From positions 26,877-90,876 of the forward strand of contig NZ_VITN01000025.1 in the NCBI RefSeq assembly GCF_007828045.1: a DNA stretch of 64,000 bases. The letters are read 5' to 3'. The DNA comes from Nitrospirillum amazonense. Its GTDB lineage: Bacteria; Pseudomonadota; Alphaproteobacteria; Azospirillales; Azospirillaceae. Shown piece after piece: positions 15,743 through 24,106 of this stretch (within the stretch, counting starts at the first letter, position 1; every line of letters starts with the position of its first letter). Under the pieces are notes generated by a model that had not been told where the DNA came from, searched no databases, and saw only the letters and a list, made by a program, of their open reading frames with translations. The position numbers and the translations under genes are program-made.

Positions 15743-18166
15743 TTATTTCCCTGCCTGGTCCGCCGGCACGACGAAGCTGTCCATGACCTTCTTCGTGCCG
15801 GAGTGTTCGAAGTAGATTTCCAGCTTGTCGTTCTCCACCGCCTTCACCACGCCGTAGCCGAACTTCTGGTGGAAGACGCGGGCGCCGGGGCGGAAGGGGG
15901 CGTCGGGGCGGGCGCGCGGGGTGACGTCCAGGGCCGTGCCCTCGATCAGGCGGCTGGTGCGGTTGCCGGCGGGCGCCTGGCGTCCCATGCGGTTGAAGCT
16001 GTCGCTGAAACTGTCGCCGCGGGCGCCCCAGGACGACCCGCCCCGGCTGTAGCCGCCGTCGGTGCCGCCGCCCATGCCCTGGCCCCAATGGCCGGAGGTG
16101 AGCCCGGGGTCGTTCTCCACCGTGATGTGGTCGTCCGGCAATTCGCCGATAAAGCGTGACGGCAGGCTGGTGGACCAGGTGCCGTGGATGCGGCGGTTGG
16201 CGGCGTGGCTGATGTAGACGCGCTTGCGGCCCCGGGTGATGCCGACATAGGCCAGCCGCCGCTCTTCCTCCAACCCCGCGATGCCGTTCTCATCCAGGGT
16301 GCGTTGGCTGGGGAACACCCCCTCCTCCCACCCGGGCAGGAAGACCACGTCGAACTCCAGGCCCTTGGCGCCGTGCAGGGTCATGATCGAGACCTGGGCG
16401 GAATCCACCGTCTCCGCATTCTCCATCACCAGGCTGACATGCTCGAGGAAGCCCAGCAGGTTTTCGAACTCGCCCATGGCGTTGACGAGTTCCTTGAGGT
16501 TTTCCAGGCGGCCCGGCGCCTCCGGCGTCTTGTCCTCCTGCCACATGCGGGTATAGCCGCTCTCATCCAGGATGGACTGGGCCAGGTCGGTGTGACGCAC
16601 GGTGTCCATCTGCGCCCGCCACCGCGCGAAATCCTCCACCAAGCCGCGCAGGGTGCCGCGAACCTTGGGCTTCAGCTCATCCGTCTCGGTCAGGCGCCAG
16701 GTGGCCTCCAGCAACGGCACGCCCAGCACCCGGCTGGTCTGGTACAGCTGCTGGATGGTGGCGGGGCCGATGCCGCGCTTGGGCGTGTTGATGATGCGCT
16801 CGAACGCCAAATCGTCCGCCGGCTGCGCCACGACCCGCAGATAGGCCATGGCGTCGCGGATTTCCAGGCGCTCATAGAAGCGCTGGCCGCCCACCACGCG
16901 ATAGGGCAGGCCGAGGGTGATGAAGCGCTCTTCGAACTCGCGGGTCTGGAAGCCGGCGCGCACCAGCACGGCCATCTGGTCCAGGCTGGTGCCCTTGCGC
17001 TGCAGCGCCTCCACCTCGTCACCCACCCAGCGCGCCTCGCTGTCGGCATCCCACAGGCCGCGCAGGCGCACCTTCTCCCCGCCCTCGGCCTCGGTCCACA
17101 GGGTCTTGCCCAGGCGGCCCTGGTTGTGGGCGATGACGCCGGCGGCAGCCCCCAGGATATGGCCGGTGGAGCGGTAGTTCTGTTCCAGGCGAATGACCTT
17201 GGCGCCGGGAAAATCCTGCTCGAACCGCAGGATGTTGCCCACCTCCGCCCCGCGCCAGCCGTAGATGGACTGGTCGTCGTCGCCGACGCAGCAGATGTTG
17301 TGATGCCCCTGGGCCAGCAGGCGCAGCCACAAATACTGCGCCACATTGGTGTCCTGGTACTCATCCACCAGGATGTAGCGGAACCGCCGATGGTAATCCG
17401 CCAGCACGTCCGGATGCGCCTGGAACAGGGTGATGTTGTGCATCAAGAGGTCGCCGAAGTCGCAGGCGTTCAGCGTGCGCAGGCGGTCCTGGTATTGGCG
17501 GTACAGGGTCAGCACCTTGCCGCCGGCGGCCTCCCCCGCGTCCTCGGGACGCAGGCGGTCGGGCGGCAGGGCCCGGTCCTTCCAGCGCTCGATGACCGAC
17601 AGCAGCAGGCGGGCCGGCCACTTCTTGGCGTCCACGCCCTCCGCCTCCATCAGCTGCTTCAGCAGACGCAGCTGGTCGTCGGTGTCCAGGATGGTGAAGC
17701 TGGAGGTCAGGCCCACCAGCTCGGCATGGCGGCGCAGGATGCGGGCGGCCAGGGCGTGGAAGGTGCCCATCCACCAGCCCTCGGTGTCCATGCCCATCAA
17801 CGCGCCCACGCGTTCCCGCATCTCGCGCGCCGCCTTGTTGGTGAAGGTGACGGCCAGGATGTTCCAGGGGCTGACGCGCCGGGTCATCAGCAGGTGGGCC
17901 AGGCGTGTGGTCAGGGCGCGGGTTTTCCCCGTGCCGGCGCCGGCCAGCACCAGGACGGGGCCGTCCAGCGTCTCCACCGCCTCGCGCTGCGCCGGGTTCA
18001 GCGCGTCGAGATAGGCGGGCGACCAGCCGGCGGGCAGAGGGGGGGGCGGAGCCGGGGCGGGGCGGGGCGTCATCACGGGAGTAGCGGCAGGCGGCACCGG
18101 CTCCGCCTTCTGCGGCTCGGCGGGCTTGGGGGCGGGCGGGTCCAGACGGGAAAACAGATCGGTCAT
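15743..18166 (-). CDS. uvrD: UvrD/PcrA-type 3'-5' DNA helicase
   Basis: An 807-residue superfamily 1A helicase acting in nucleotide-excision and mismatch repair and in clearing protein roadblocks. It begins MTDLFSRLDPP with a Pro-rich 50-residue N-terminus, then LNPAQREAVETLDGP, Walker A GAGTGKT, motif II VDEYQDTN, GDDDQSIYGWRGAE (motif III), RLEQNYRST and TLHGAKGLEFDVVFLPGWEEG. The C-terminus is a Tudor-like clamp (GARVFHQKFGYGVVKAV) typical of PcrA/UvrD, which binds RNA polymerase in other bacteria. The ATG at 18166 is used because upstream frame sequence is unlike protein. It converges with the PEBP gene 18 bp away. Confidence 0.95.
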   Translation of the reverse strand: MTDLFSRLDPPAPKPAEPQKAEPVPPAATPVMTPRPAPAPPPPLPAGWSPAYLDALNPAQREAVETLDGPVLVLAGAGTGKTRALTTRLAHLLMTRRVSPWNILAVTFTNKAAREMRERVGALMGMDTEGWWMGTFHALAARILRRHAELVGLTSSFTILDTDDQLRLLKQLMEAEGVDAKKWPARLLLSVIERWKDRALPPDRLRPEDAGEAAGGKVLTLYRQYQDRLRTLNACDFGDLLMHNITLFQAHPDVLADYHRRFRYILVDEYQDTNVAQYLWLRLLAQGHHNICCVGDDDQSIYGWRGAEVGNILRFEQDFPGAKVIRLEQNYRSTGHILGAAAGVIAHNQGRLGKTLWTEAEGGEKVRLRGLWDADSEARWVGDEVEALQRKGTSLDQMAVLVRAGFQTREFEERFITLGLPYRVVGGQRFYERLEIRDAMAYLRVVAQPADDLAFERIINTPKRGIGPATIQQLYQTSRVLGVPLLEATWRLTETDELKPKVRGTLRGLVEDFARWRAQMDTVRHTDLAQSILDESGYTRMWQEDKTPEAPGRLENLKELVNAMGEFENLLGFLEHVSLVMENAETVDSAQVSIMTLHGAKGLEFDVVFLPGWEEGVFPSQRTLDENGIAGLEEERRLAYVGITRGRKRVYISHAANRRIHGTWSTSLPSRFIGELPDDHITVENDPGLTSGHWGQGMGGGTDGGYSRGGSSWGARGDSFSDSFNRMGRQAPAGNRTSRLIEGTALDVTPRARPDAPFRPGARVFHQKFGYGVVKAVENDKLEIYFEHSGTKKVMDSFVVPADQAGK

Positions 18167-18389
18167 GATGGGAACATATATAGCACAAGGCGCCGCTCGT
18201 CTGCCCCCGCGGTGACCTTTCCCCTGTTCTCTCCCTCTTTCGCCAGGGGTCCCCTCCCCTAAAGGCCGGGCACCTATCCCGTTGCACAAGAGGTTCATAT
18301 GGTGGAAAGATAATGATCAACGTGATGAAGCCGTTCGTACGGTTCCGCAGCCCCTTCGGGCGGCGGCCGCCGAAGCGGGGAGTGAACCG

Positions 18390-18746
18390 ATGAACCTGCG
18401 CTTGAACGACACCAAGACGCTGCAAGCGATCGGCATCCTGGCCGATGTCCTGGACGACCTGTCCGGGCCGGAGCGGCTGGAATGCCTGATGGCGGCCAAT
18501 GCCCTGCGCCAGGTTCTGGAAACCCGGTCTGAGAATGCGTTGGTCTTCGCCCGCGAGGCGTTCGAGTCGCTGGAATCGGACGTGCGGCACCAGATCCACA
18601 CTGACGCCACCGAGGCCGCCATCAAGGTGGTGGCCGCCACCCGGGCCCAGGGCACCCTGCGCGCCACCCGGGACCGCAAGTCGACCGGCAGCCCCTTCCT
18701 GGACGCCATCAACGCCGGCGGCATGAAGACCGAGCGCAAGTGGTGA
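18390..18746 (+). CDS. Conserved hypothetical protein, small and helical
   Basis: A 118-residue protein I cannot assign to a family. It starts MNLRLNDTKTLQAIGILADV at 18390, with GGGGAG 8 bases upstream; a longer frame from 18282 is unlikely. It is predicted to be almost all helix (ECLMAANALRQVLETRSENA, REAFESLESDV) with a basic C-terminal tail (RATRDRKSTGSPF, MKTERKW). There are no cysteines beyond one, no membrane segment and no signal peptide. It is divergent from uvrD and followed immediately by repeat copy C. Codon use looks native. Confidence 0.65.
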   Translation: MNLRLNDTKTLQAIGILADVLDDLSGPERLECLMAANALRQVLETRSENALVFAREAFESLESDVRHQIHTDATEAAIKVVAATRAQGTLRATRDRKSTGSPFLDAINAGGMKTERKW

Positions 18747-18828
18747 TCCAAATGGTGAGCGGGGCCGCCCGCCCCGTCCCCACCACCATATCGTCCTGAT
18801 GTCGAAGGCTCCAACGGAGCGAAGCGAC

Positions 18829-18929
18829 TAGGCCGCGACGGCGGCCGCCGGAGCCTTTCGGGAAGCGTCAGCGGACTGAAAGGTGAGGATAAGGTAAGCG
18901 GGCGGATGCCCGCGCCCGCCGTCTGAGGG
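18829..18929 (+). repeat. Dispersed three-hairpin intergenic element, copy C
   Basis: Forward-strand member of the six-copy family. The first hairpin is GGCCGC-GACG-GCGGCC, the central one pairs CCTTTC with GAAAGG, and the third is GCGGGC-GGAT-GCCCGC (18898-18913), ending GTCTGAGGG. It lies in sense 82 bp after the gene at 18390-18746 and 2 bp before the stop codon of the convergent diguanylate cyclase. Confidence 0.85.
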
Positions 18930-18931
18930 CA

Positions 18932-19978
18932 TCAAACAAAAGCCGCTTCGGTATCCACGTGGGCGCGCACTTGGTTACGGCCTTCGTGCTTGGCCATATA
19001 AAGCGCCTCGTCCGCGCGCTGGACGAAACGGCTCAGCGACTCCCCCGGCTCATACAGCGCCACGCCCACCGACAGGGTGATGTTGCCGATGGCAGCACCC
19101 GAGGTGCGCTTGACGATGCGGCGGTTGGCGATGGTGGCCCGCGTCTTCTCCGCGAAGGCCAGCGCCTCGTCCAGGGTGCATTCCGGCATGATGATAGCGA
19201 ATTCCTCACCCCCGAAGCGGGCGGCGGTATCGCGGCCGCGCACGGAGTCCTTCAACGTGCGCCCCACCAGCTTGAGCACCTGGTCGCCCACGACGTGGCC
19301 GTGGTTGTCGTTGAACTTCTTGAAGAAATCGATGTCGATCATCAGCAGGCACAGGGGCCGGCCATCCTCCATGGCGGTAGCGGCGGCCTCGCGCAGGGCC
19401 TGGTCGAACTGCTTGCGGTTGGCCAGGTCCGTCAGGGCATCGGTCATGGCCTCGCGCCGCACGGTGTCCAGGTCGCGGCGCATGGTTTCCAGCTGCTGCG
19501 CGCTGTCGCTCAGCTGGGTCTGCAGGAACTGGTTGCGCACGGCCACGCGTTGCGCCTGTTCCGTCATGGCACGGATGACGCCGCGCAATTGATCCAGGGT
19601 GTCGGACAGGTCGACCTGGCCCTGGAACACCTTCAGGGCCGCGCCGAAATTGCCCACATCATTGCCGGCGGACGCGACGGCGCCGGTGACGCCGGCCAAG
19701 GCCTCGGTCAATTTCACGCCGATTTCCTGGATGGCCTGGATCTCGTCATCGGCGGCGAAGAACTTGTGATAGAGGTCGGCGCAGCGCGCCTCGGTGAAGG
19801 GGAGGCCGTTGCTGGCGATGATGTCCACCGCCCGGGTCAGGTCGGGATAACGGCCGCTACAGTAGGCGTACCAGACGGTGAAGTTGTGCGGGTGCGGGGC
19901 CACCGCCTCGGCGCGCATGCGCTCCATCGCCCGTTGGGCGAGGTGGCTGGCAGCCTGTGGTCCCTCCGCGAAAAGCAC
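18932..19978 (-). CDS. Diguanylate cyclase (GGDEF domain), cytoplasmic
   Basis: A 348-residue protein that makes cyclic di-GMP from two GTP. The C-terminal GGDEF domain has DALTDLANRKQFDQALREA, LMIDIDFFKKFNDNHGHVVG and the active site RFGGEEFAIIMPE (GGEEF), then ISVG-like TLSVGVALYEPGE. The N-terminal about 180 residues are helical with no transmembrane segment, beginning with a stretch found in soluble alphaproteobacterial GGDEF proteins (HPHNFTVWYAYCSGRYPDL) and then a coiled coil. No RxxD inhibitory site is obvious before the motif. The start is GTG at 19978 with AGGGAGAG upstream. Confidence 0.93.
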   Translation of the reverse strand: MLFAEGPQAASHLAQRAMERMRAEAVAPHPHNFTVWYAYCSGRYPDLTRAVDIIASNGLPFTEARCADLYHKFFAADDEIQAIQEIGVKLTEALAGVTGAVASAGNDVGNFGAALKVFQGQVDLSDTLDQLRGVIRAMTEQAQRVAVRNQFLQTQLSDSAQQLETMRRDLDTVRREAMTDALTDLANRKQFDQALREAAATAMEDGRPLCLLMIDIDFFKKFNDNHGHVVGDQVLKLVGRTLKDSVRGRDTAARFGGEEFAIIMPECTLDEALAFAEKTRATIANRRIVKRTSGAAIGNITLSVGVALYEPGESLSRFVQRADEALYMAKHEGRNQVRAHVDTEAAFV

Positions 19979-20241
19979 GTGCTCTCCCTACGCCATCTGG
20001 TCCGGGGCGCGTTCCACAGCCCCCCATGCGGGCTGGGCGGTTCTCGGTTCGCTACCCCTAAAGGTAGCCTTTTTCAGGACGGCCGCCCGCCGCCCCTACC
20101 CCGTAAGAATAAGTCACAAACAGCGGAGATGGAAACGACGGAAAATCGGAAAGAGTCGCCATATCCGAAATTGTTCGTTGCCTCCGAAGCGGCATCCCCC
20201 AAGGGCGCACTCAAAAAAGCGTGTGGCGCCCGCAAACAAAC

Positions 20242-20277
20242 AGGCCCGCGCCTGAGGGTGCATCCCCCGCGCGGGCC
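20242..20277 (-). terminator. Terminator after the MCP-tip gene
   Basis: GGCCCGCGC pairs with GCGCGGGCC around a GC-rich loop. On the reverse strand it is followed by TGTTTGTTT. It lies about 45 bp beyond the stop at 20321. Confidence 0.65.
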
Positions 20278-20320
20278 CGCGAATACAAGGGCGACTCTTG
20301 ACCGAGCCGCCGCAACCTTA

Positions 20321-20668
20321 TCAGGCGGAGGTGATCGCCCGCTCGACCAGCTGGCCCAGGTGCTGGGTGCGCTTGGTCAGGCTCTGCAGCACGGCGGAGA
20401 TTTCCGCGGTGGCGGCGGCGGTCTGGCCCGACAGGTTCTTCACTTCGCCGGCGACGACGGCGAAGCCCTTGCCCGCCTCGCCCGCGCGGGCGGCTTCGAT
20501 GGTGGCGTTCAGGGCCAGCAGGTTGGTCTGCTTGGCGATGGCATCAATCTGCTGGGCGACGGTGCCCACCTTTTCGATCTCGGCGCGCAGGCCTTCCAGT
20601 TCCCGGCTGATTTCCTGGAGGGCGGAGGACAACTCGGTCTTCGACAGACTGGTGGGCGTGGAGCTCAT
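20321..20668 (-). CDS. Minimal chemoreceptor-tip protein (MCP signalling hairpin only)
   Basis: A 115-residue soluble protein that is essentially the highly conserved tip of a methyl-accepting chemotaxis protein: [59 protein letters not shown]. This is the part that contacts CheA and CheW. There is no sensor domain, transmembrane segment, HAMP domain or long methylation helices, and the flanking helix is only about 35 residues. The ATG at 20668 follows a good hydrophilic leader. A truncated pseudogene is possible, but the frame has its own start and its own terminator. It lies next to a diguanylate cyclase with no chemotaxis genes in view. Confidence 0.85.
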   Translation of the reverse strand: MSSTPTSLSKTELSSALQEISRELEGLRAEIEKVGTVAQQIDAIAKQTNLLALNATIEAARAGEAGKGFAVVAGEVKNLSGQTAAATAEISAVLQSLTKRTQHLGQLVERAITSA

Positions 20669-20877
20669 CGATGGCACCTGAGGTTGATTAGGGTGTCGCT
20701 GGATCGGTGGCCGGGAATGATGGCCGGGTGTCCCCTGCCGGGACGGCCCCACCCGGTGCCTTCTAATACCACAGAAGAACAGGGGCCGGGACGCACAAAA
20801 TCAACCCTTGCGCATATCGCCGGATTTATTTGGTTCGGTTCCGAAACAATCCTGACGCGAAGCTGTGGGCATAAGAA

Positions 20878-20909
20878 AAGGCCACCCCTGGTCCCCCGGG
20901 GGTGGCCTT
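20878..20909 (-). terminator. serA terminator
   Basis: AAGGCCACCCC pairs with GGGGTGGCCTT, followed on the reverse strand by CTTTTCTTAT. It lies about 25 bp past the serA stop. Confidence 0.85.
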
Positions 20910-20933
20910 CCTGATCATGACGCGGGTTCGGCC

Positions 20934-22517
20934 TCAGGCTTGGAAGCGCAGGGCCTTGGCGCGGACCACGCTGGGCAGGCTTTGGATGCGTTCCAGCAGC
21001 CCGTCCGCCACCTCCTGGTCCACCGACACCAGGGCGATGGCGTTGGCGCCGGCCTCGGTGCGGCCCAGGTGGAAGGTGGCGATGTTGACGCCGGCGTCGC
21101 CCAGGGTGGTGCCCAGCTTGCCGATGAAGCCGGGCTTGTCCTCGTTGCGGATGAACAGCATGTGCTCGCTCAGTTCCGCCTCGACCGGCACTTCCTCGAT
21201 CTGCACGATGCGGGGCTTCTCGCCGCCGAACAGGGTGCCGGCCACGGTGCGGGTCGCCCGCTCGGTCTGCACCACCACGCGGATCAAGGTCTGATAGTCG
21301 GCGGCGTCATCCCGCTTGGTCTCCGCCACCTTGATGTCCCGCTCACGGGCGATGACGGGGGCGTTGACCATATTGACCGACGCCAGCAGGGGCGACAGCA
21401 GGCCCATGAGGACGATGGCGGTCAGCGGACGGGTGTTCAGGTCGGCGACCTGGCCCTCATACTCCACCGTCACCGACTTCAGGCCGGTCTCGGTGATCTG
21501 GCCGGCAAAGCCGCCCAGCTGCTCGGCCAGCTTCATGTAGGGCTTCAGCTTGGGCGCGTCCTCGGCCGAGACCGAGGGCATGTTCAGCGCGTTGACCACG
21601 GCACCGGTGACCAGGAAGTCGGACATCTGCTCGGCCACCTGCAGGGCCACGTTCTCCTGCGCCTCGGTGGTGGAGGCGCCCAGGTGCGGCGTGCAGATGA
21701 TCTTCTCGTTGCCGAACAGGATGCTTTCCTTGGCCGGCTCTTCCGCGAACACGTCCAGGGCGGCGCCGGCGACATGGCCGCTGTCCAGCGCCGCCTTCAG
21801 GTCGGCCTCGACGATCAGGCCGCCGCGGGCGCAGTTGATGATGCGCACGCCCGGCTTGGTCTTGGCCAGGGCCTTGGCGTCCAGGACGTTGCGGGTGGCG
21901 TCGGTCAGCGGCGTGTGCAGGGTGATGAAGTCGGCGCGGCGCAGCAGTTCGTCCAGCTCCACCTTCTCCACGCCCAAATCCTGGGCGCGCTCGGCCGACA
22001 GGAAGGGGTCGAAGGCGACGACGCGCATCTTCAGGCCCACGGCGCGGTCGGCGACGATGGAGCCGATGTTGCCGCAGCCGATGACACCCAGGGTCTTGCC
22101 GTACAGCTCGACACCCATGAAGCGGTTCTTTTCCCACTTGCCGGCATGGGTGGAGGTGTTGGCGGCCGGGATTTCACGGGCCAGCGCGAACATCATGGCG
22201 ATGGCGTGCTCGGCGGTGGTGATGGAATTGCCGAACGGGGTGTTCATGACCACCACGCCGCTGGCGGTGGCGGCGGGCACGTCCACGTTGTCGACGCCGA
22301 TGCCGGCGCGGCCGACCACCTTCAGGTTGGTGGCGACGGCCAGCACTTCCTTGGTGACCTTGGTGGATGAGCGGATGGCCAGGCCATCGTACTTGCCGAT
22401 GATGGCCTTCAGCTCATCGGGCTTCAGGCCGGTGATGACATCGACCTCGACGCCGCGCTCCTTGAAAATCTCGACGGCGCGGGGGCTCAGGCTGTCCGAA
22501 ATGAGAACCTTGGGCAT
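20934..22517 (-). CDS. serA: D-3-phosphoglycerate dehydrogenase
   Basis: A 527-residue enzyme catalysing the first step of serine synthesis (3-phosphoglycerate to 3-phosphohydroxypyruvate with NAD+). It has the nucleotide-binding motif GVIGCGNIGSIVADRA, catalytic Arg in NCARGG, Glu in DVFAEEP and His in CTPHLGAST. It is the long form, with an intervening (ASB) domain and a C-terminal ACT domain (HMLFIRNEDKPGFIGKLGTT, IATFHLGR). ACT domains in this family bind L-serine as feedback inhibitor. It follows serC by 114 bp and ends in a strong terminator, so serC-serA form one operon controlled through the leader at 23804-23850. Confidence 0.97.
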   Translation of the reverse strand: MPKVLISDSLSPRAVEIFKERGVEVDVITGLKPDELKAIIGKYDGLAIRSSTKVTKEVLAVATNLKVVGRAGIGVDNVDVPAATASGVVVMNTPFGNSITTAEHAIAMMFALAREIPAANTSTHAGKWEKNRFMGVELYGKTLGVIGCGNIGSIVADRAVGLKMRVVAFDPFLSAERAQDLGVEKVELDELLRRADFITLHTPLTDATRNVLDAKALAKTKPGVRIINCARGGLIVEADLKAALDSGHVAGAALDVFAEEPAKESILFGNEKIICTPHLGASTTEAQENVALQVAEQMSDFLVTGAVVNALNMPSVSAEDAPKLKPYMKLAEQLGGFAGQITETGLKSVTVEYEGQVADLNTRPLTAIVLMGLLSPLLASVNMVNAPVIARERDIKVAETKRDDAADYQTLIRVVVQTERATRTVAGTLFGGEKPRIVQIEEVPVEAELSEHMLFIRNEDKPGFIGKLGTTLGDAGVNIATFHLGRTEAGANAIALVSVDQEVADGLLERIQSLPSVVRAKALRFQA

Positions 22518-22631
22518 GGCTCTGCGATCCTTCTGCAGGATGGGCCGGCGCCGCCCCCGGATGGACTCCGGGTGTTCAGGGCGGCGCCAGGCCGTATGTC
22601 GGGAAAGGCGTGTAAGACGCTAAGGCTCGGC

Positions 22632-23801
22632 TCAGGCGACCAGTTCGGCCGCGACCGTGGCGTAGGCCCAATCGATCCAGGGCAGCAGCGCCTGGACGTC
22701 GGACCGCTCCACCGTGGCGCCGCCCCAAATGCGCAGGCCGGGCGGGGCGTCGCGGTAGGCGCCGGCGTCCAGCGCCACGCCTTCCTTTTCCAGCAGGGAC
22801 GCCACCTTCTTCGCCACCTCAGCCTGGACTTCCGGCGTCTGGCCGGCCAGCTTCGGGTCGGCGAACTTCAGACAGATGGAGGTGCAGGAGCGGGTGGCGG
22901 GCACCTCGGCCAGGAAGGCCGCGGTGGTGCCGGCGGCAACCCAATCGGCCACGGCGGCCAGGTTGCTTTCGGACCGTTCGATCAGGCCCTTCAGGCCGCC
23001 CACGGACTCGGCCCAGCGCAGGCCGTCCAGAGCATCTTCCACCGCCAGCATGGACGGGGTGTTGATGGTCTCGCCCTTGAAGATGCCTTCGACGATCTTG
23101 CCGTCCTTGGTCATGCGGAAGATCTTGGGCAGCGGCCAGGCCGGCTTGTAGCTTTCCAGGCGGGCGACGGCGCGAGGGCTCAGCACCAGCATGCCGTGGG
23201 CCGCCTCACCACCCAGCACCTTCTGCCAGGACCAGGTGACGACATCCAGCTTGTCCCAGGGCAGGTCCATGGCAAACGCGGCGGAGGTCGCGTCGCAGAT
23301 GGCCAGGCCTTCGCGGTCGGCCGCGATCCAGTCACCATCGGGCACGCGCACGCCGGAGGTGGTGCCGTTCCAGGTGAAGACCACGTCGTTCTTGAAGTCG
23401 ACCTGCGCCAGGTCGGGCAGCTTGCCGTAGCCGGCGGTGAAGGTGCGGGCGTCGGCCAGCTTCAGCTGCTTCACGACGTCGGTCACCCAATCCTTGCCGA
23501 AGCTTTCCCAGGCGACCATGTCGACGCCCCGGGCGCCCAGCAGCGACCACAGGGCCATTTCCACGGCGCCGGTGTCGGAGGCCGGGACGATACCGATGCG
23601 GTAGTCGGCCGGGATGTTCAGCAGGGCACGGCTGCGGTCGATGACCTCTTGCAGCTTGGCCTTGCCGGGCTTGGACCGGTGCGAGCGGCCCACCAGGGCA
23701 CCCTTCAAGGCTTCCAGCGTCCAACCCGGACGCTTGGCGCAAGGACCAGAGGAGAAATTCGGATTCGACGGCCGGCTCTCGGGCTTCGGCGGTACGGTCA
23801 T
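22632..23801 (-). CDS. serC: Phosphoserine aminotransferase
   Basis: A 389-residue PLP-dependent transaminase (3-phosphohydroxypyruvate plus glutamate to phosphoserine), the second step of serine synthesis and also used in pyridoxal phosphate synthesis. Visible features are [15 protein letters not shown] at the N-terminus, [28 protein letters not shown] (PLP aspartate) and [13 protein letters not shown] with the Schiff-base Lys. It is of the alphaproteobacterial type, longer and only distantly like E. coli SerC. It is the first gene of serCA, and its Shine-Dalgarno sequence lies inside a hairpin of the leader. Confidence 0.96.
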   Translation of the reverse strand: MTVPPKPESRPSNPNFSSGPCAKRPGWTLEALKGALVGRSHRSKPGKAKLQEVIDRSRALLNIPADYRIGIVPASDTGAVEMALWSLLGARGVDMVAWESFGKDWVTDVVKQLKLADARTFTAGYGKLPDLAQVDFKNDVVFTWNGTTSGVRVPDGDWIAADREGLAICDATSAAFAMDLPWDKLDVVTWSWQKVLGGEAAHGMLVLSPRAVARLESYKPAWPLPKIFRMTKDGKIVEGIFKGETINTPSMLAVEDALDGLRWAESVGGLKGLIERSESNLAAVADWVAAGTTAAFLAEVPATRSCTSICLKFADPKLAGQTPEVQAEVAKKVASLLEKEGVALDAGAYRDAPPGLRIWGGATVERSDVQALLPWIDWAYATVAAELVA

Positions 23802-23803
23802 GA

Positions 23804-23850
23804 TGCTATTCCTTGCAGAATAGTTGCGCCTCGTTGGGGAGGCGTGTCCC
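23804..23850 (-). promoter_or_regulatory. serC leader RNA (serC motif)
   Basis: Directly upstream of serC the transcript folds into two hairpins: CGCCTC-(6)-GAGGCG (23827-23844) and CTATTC-TGCAAG-GAATAG (23806-23823). The second stem contains the AAGGA ribosome-binding site. This matches the described alphaproteobacterial serC leader, a regulatory RNA found before serC-serA whose last stem overlaps the RBS. Matching is from memory of that motif; an Rfam search (RF00517) would confirm it. Confidence 0.75.
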
Positions 23851-23857
23851 GCCGCGG

Positions 23858-23886
23858 ACCTTATGGGCGCCGCGCAAGAACGTCAA
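23858..23886 (-). promoter_or_regulatory. Probable sigma-70 promoter of serCA
   Basis: On the reverse strand TTGACG and TAAGGT are separated by 17 bp. Transcription would start near 23850, at the 5' edge of the serC leader. A perfect-but-one 11-bp inverted repeat (23894-23923, GGCATGGCGGC with GCTGCCATGCC) lies just upstream of the -35 box and may be an operator. Confidence 0.6.
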
Positions 23887-23997
23887 TCATGACGGCATGG
23901 CGGCGACACATTGCTGCCATGCCAGAACGCATCGCGAAACATCCTTTCGAATAAGATGCCCGACCTACCAGCAGCATGGGCTGCACCCAGGCCGCCA

Positions 23998-24098
23998 TAG
24001 GACGCGACCGCGTCCGCCGGACCTTTTCGGGGGACACAGTGGACCGAAAAGGGAGGATCAGCCAAGCCGCCGGATGGCGGCGCCCGGCGCCTGAGGGA
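23998..24098 (+). repeat. Dispersed three-hairpin intergenic element, copy B
   Basis: Forward-strand member of the family. The first hairpin is GGACGC-GACC-GCGTCC, the central one pairs CCTTTTCGG with CCGAAAAGG, and the third is GCCGCC-GGAT-GGCGGC (24067-24082), followed by GCCCGGCGCCTGAGGG. It lies between the serC promoter and the 3' end of the unknown gene at 24107, antisense to both neighbours. Confidence 0.85.
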
Positions 24099-24106
24099 CC
24101 AGGAAA

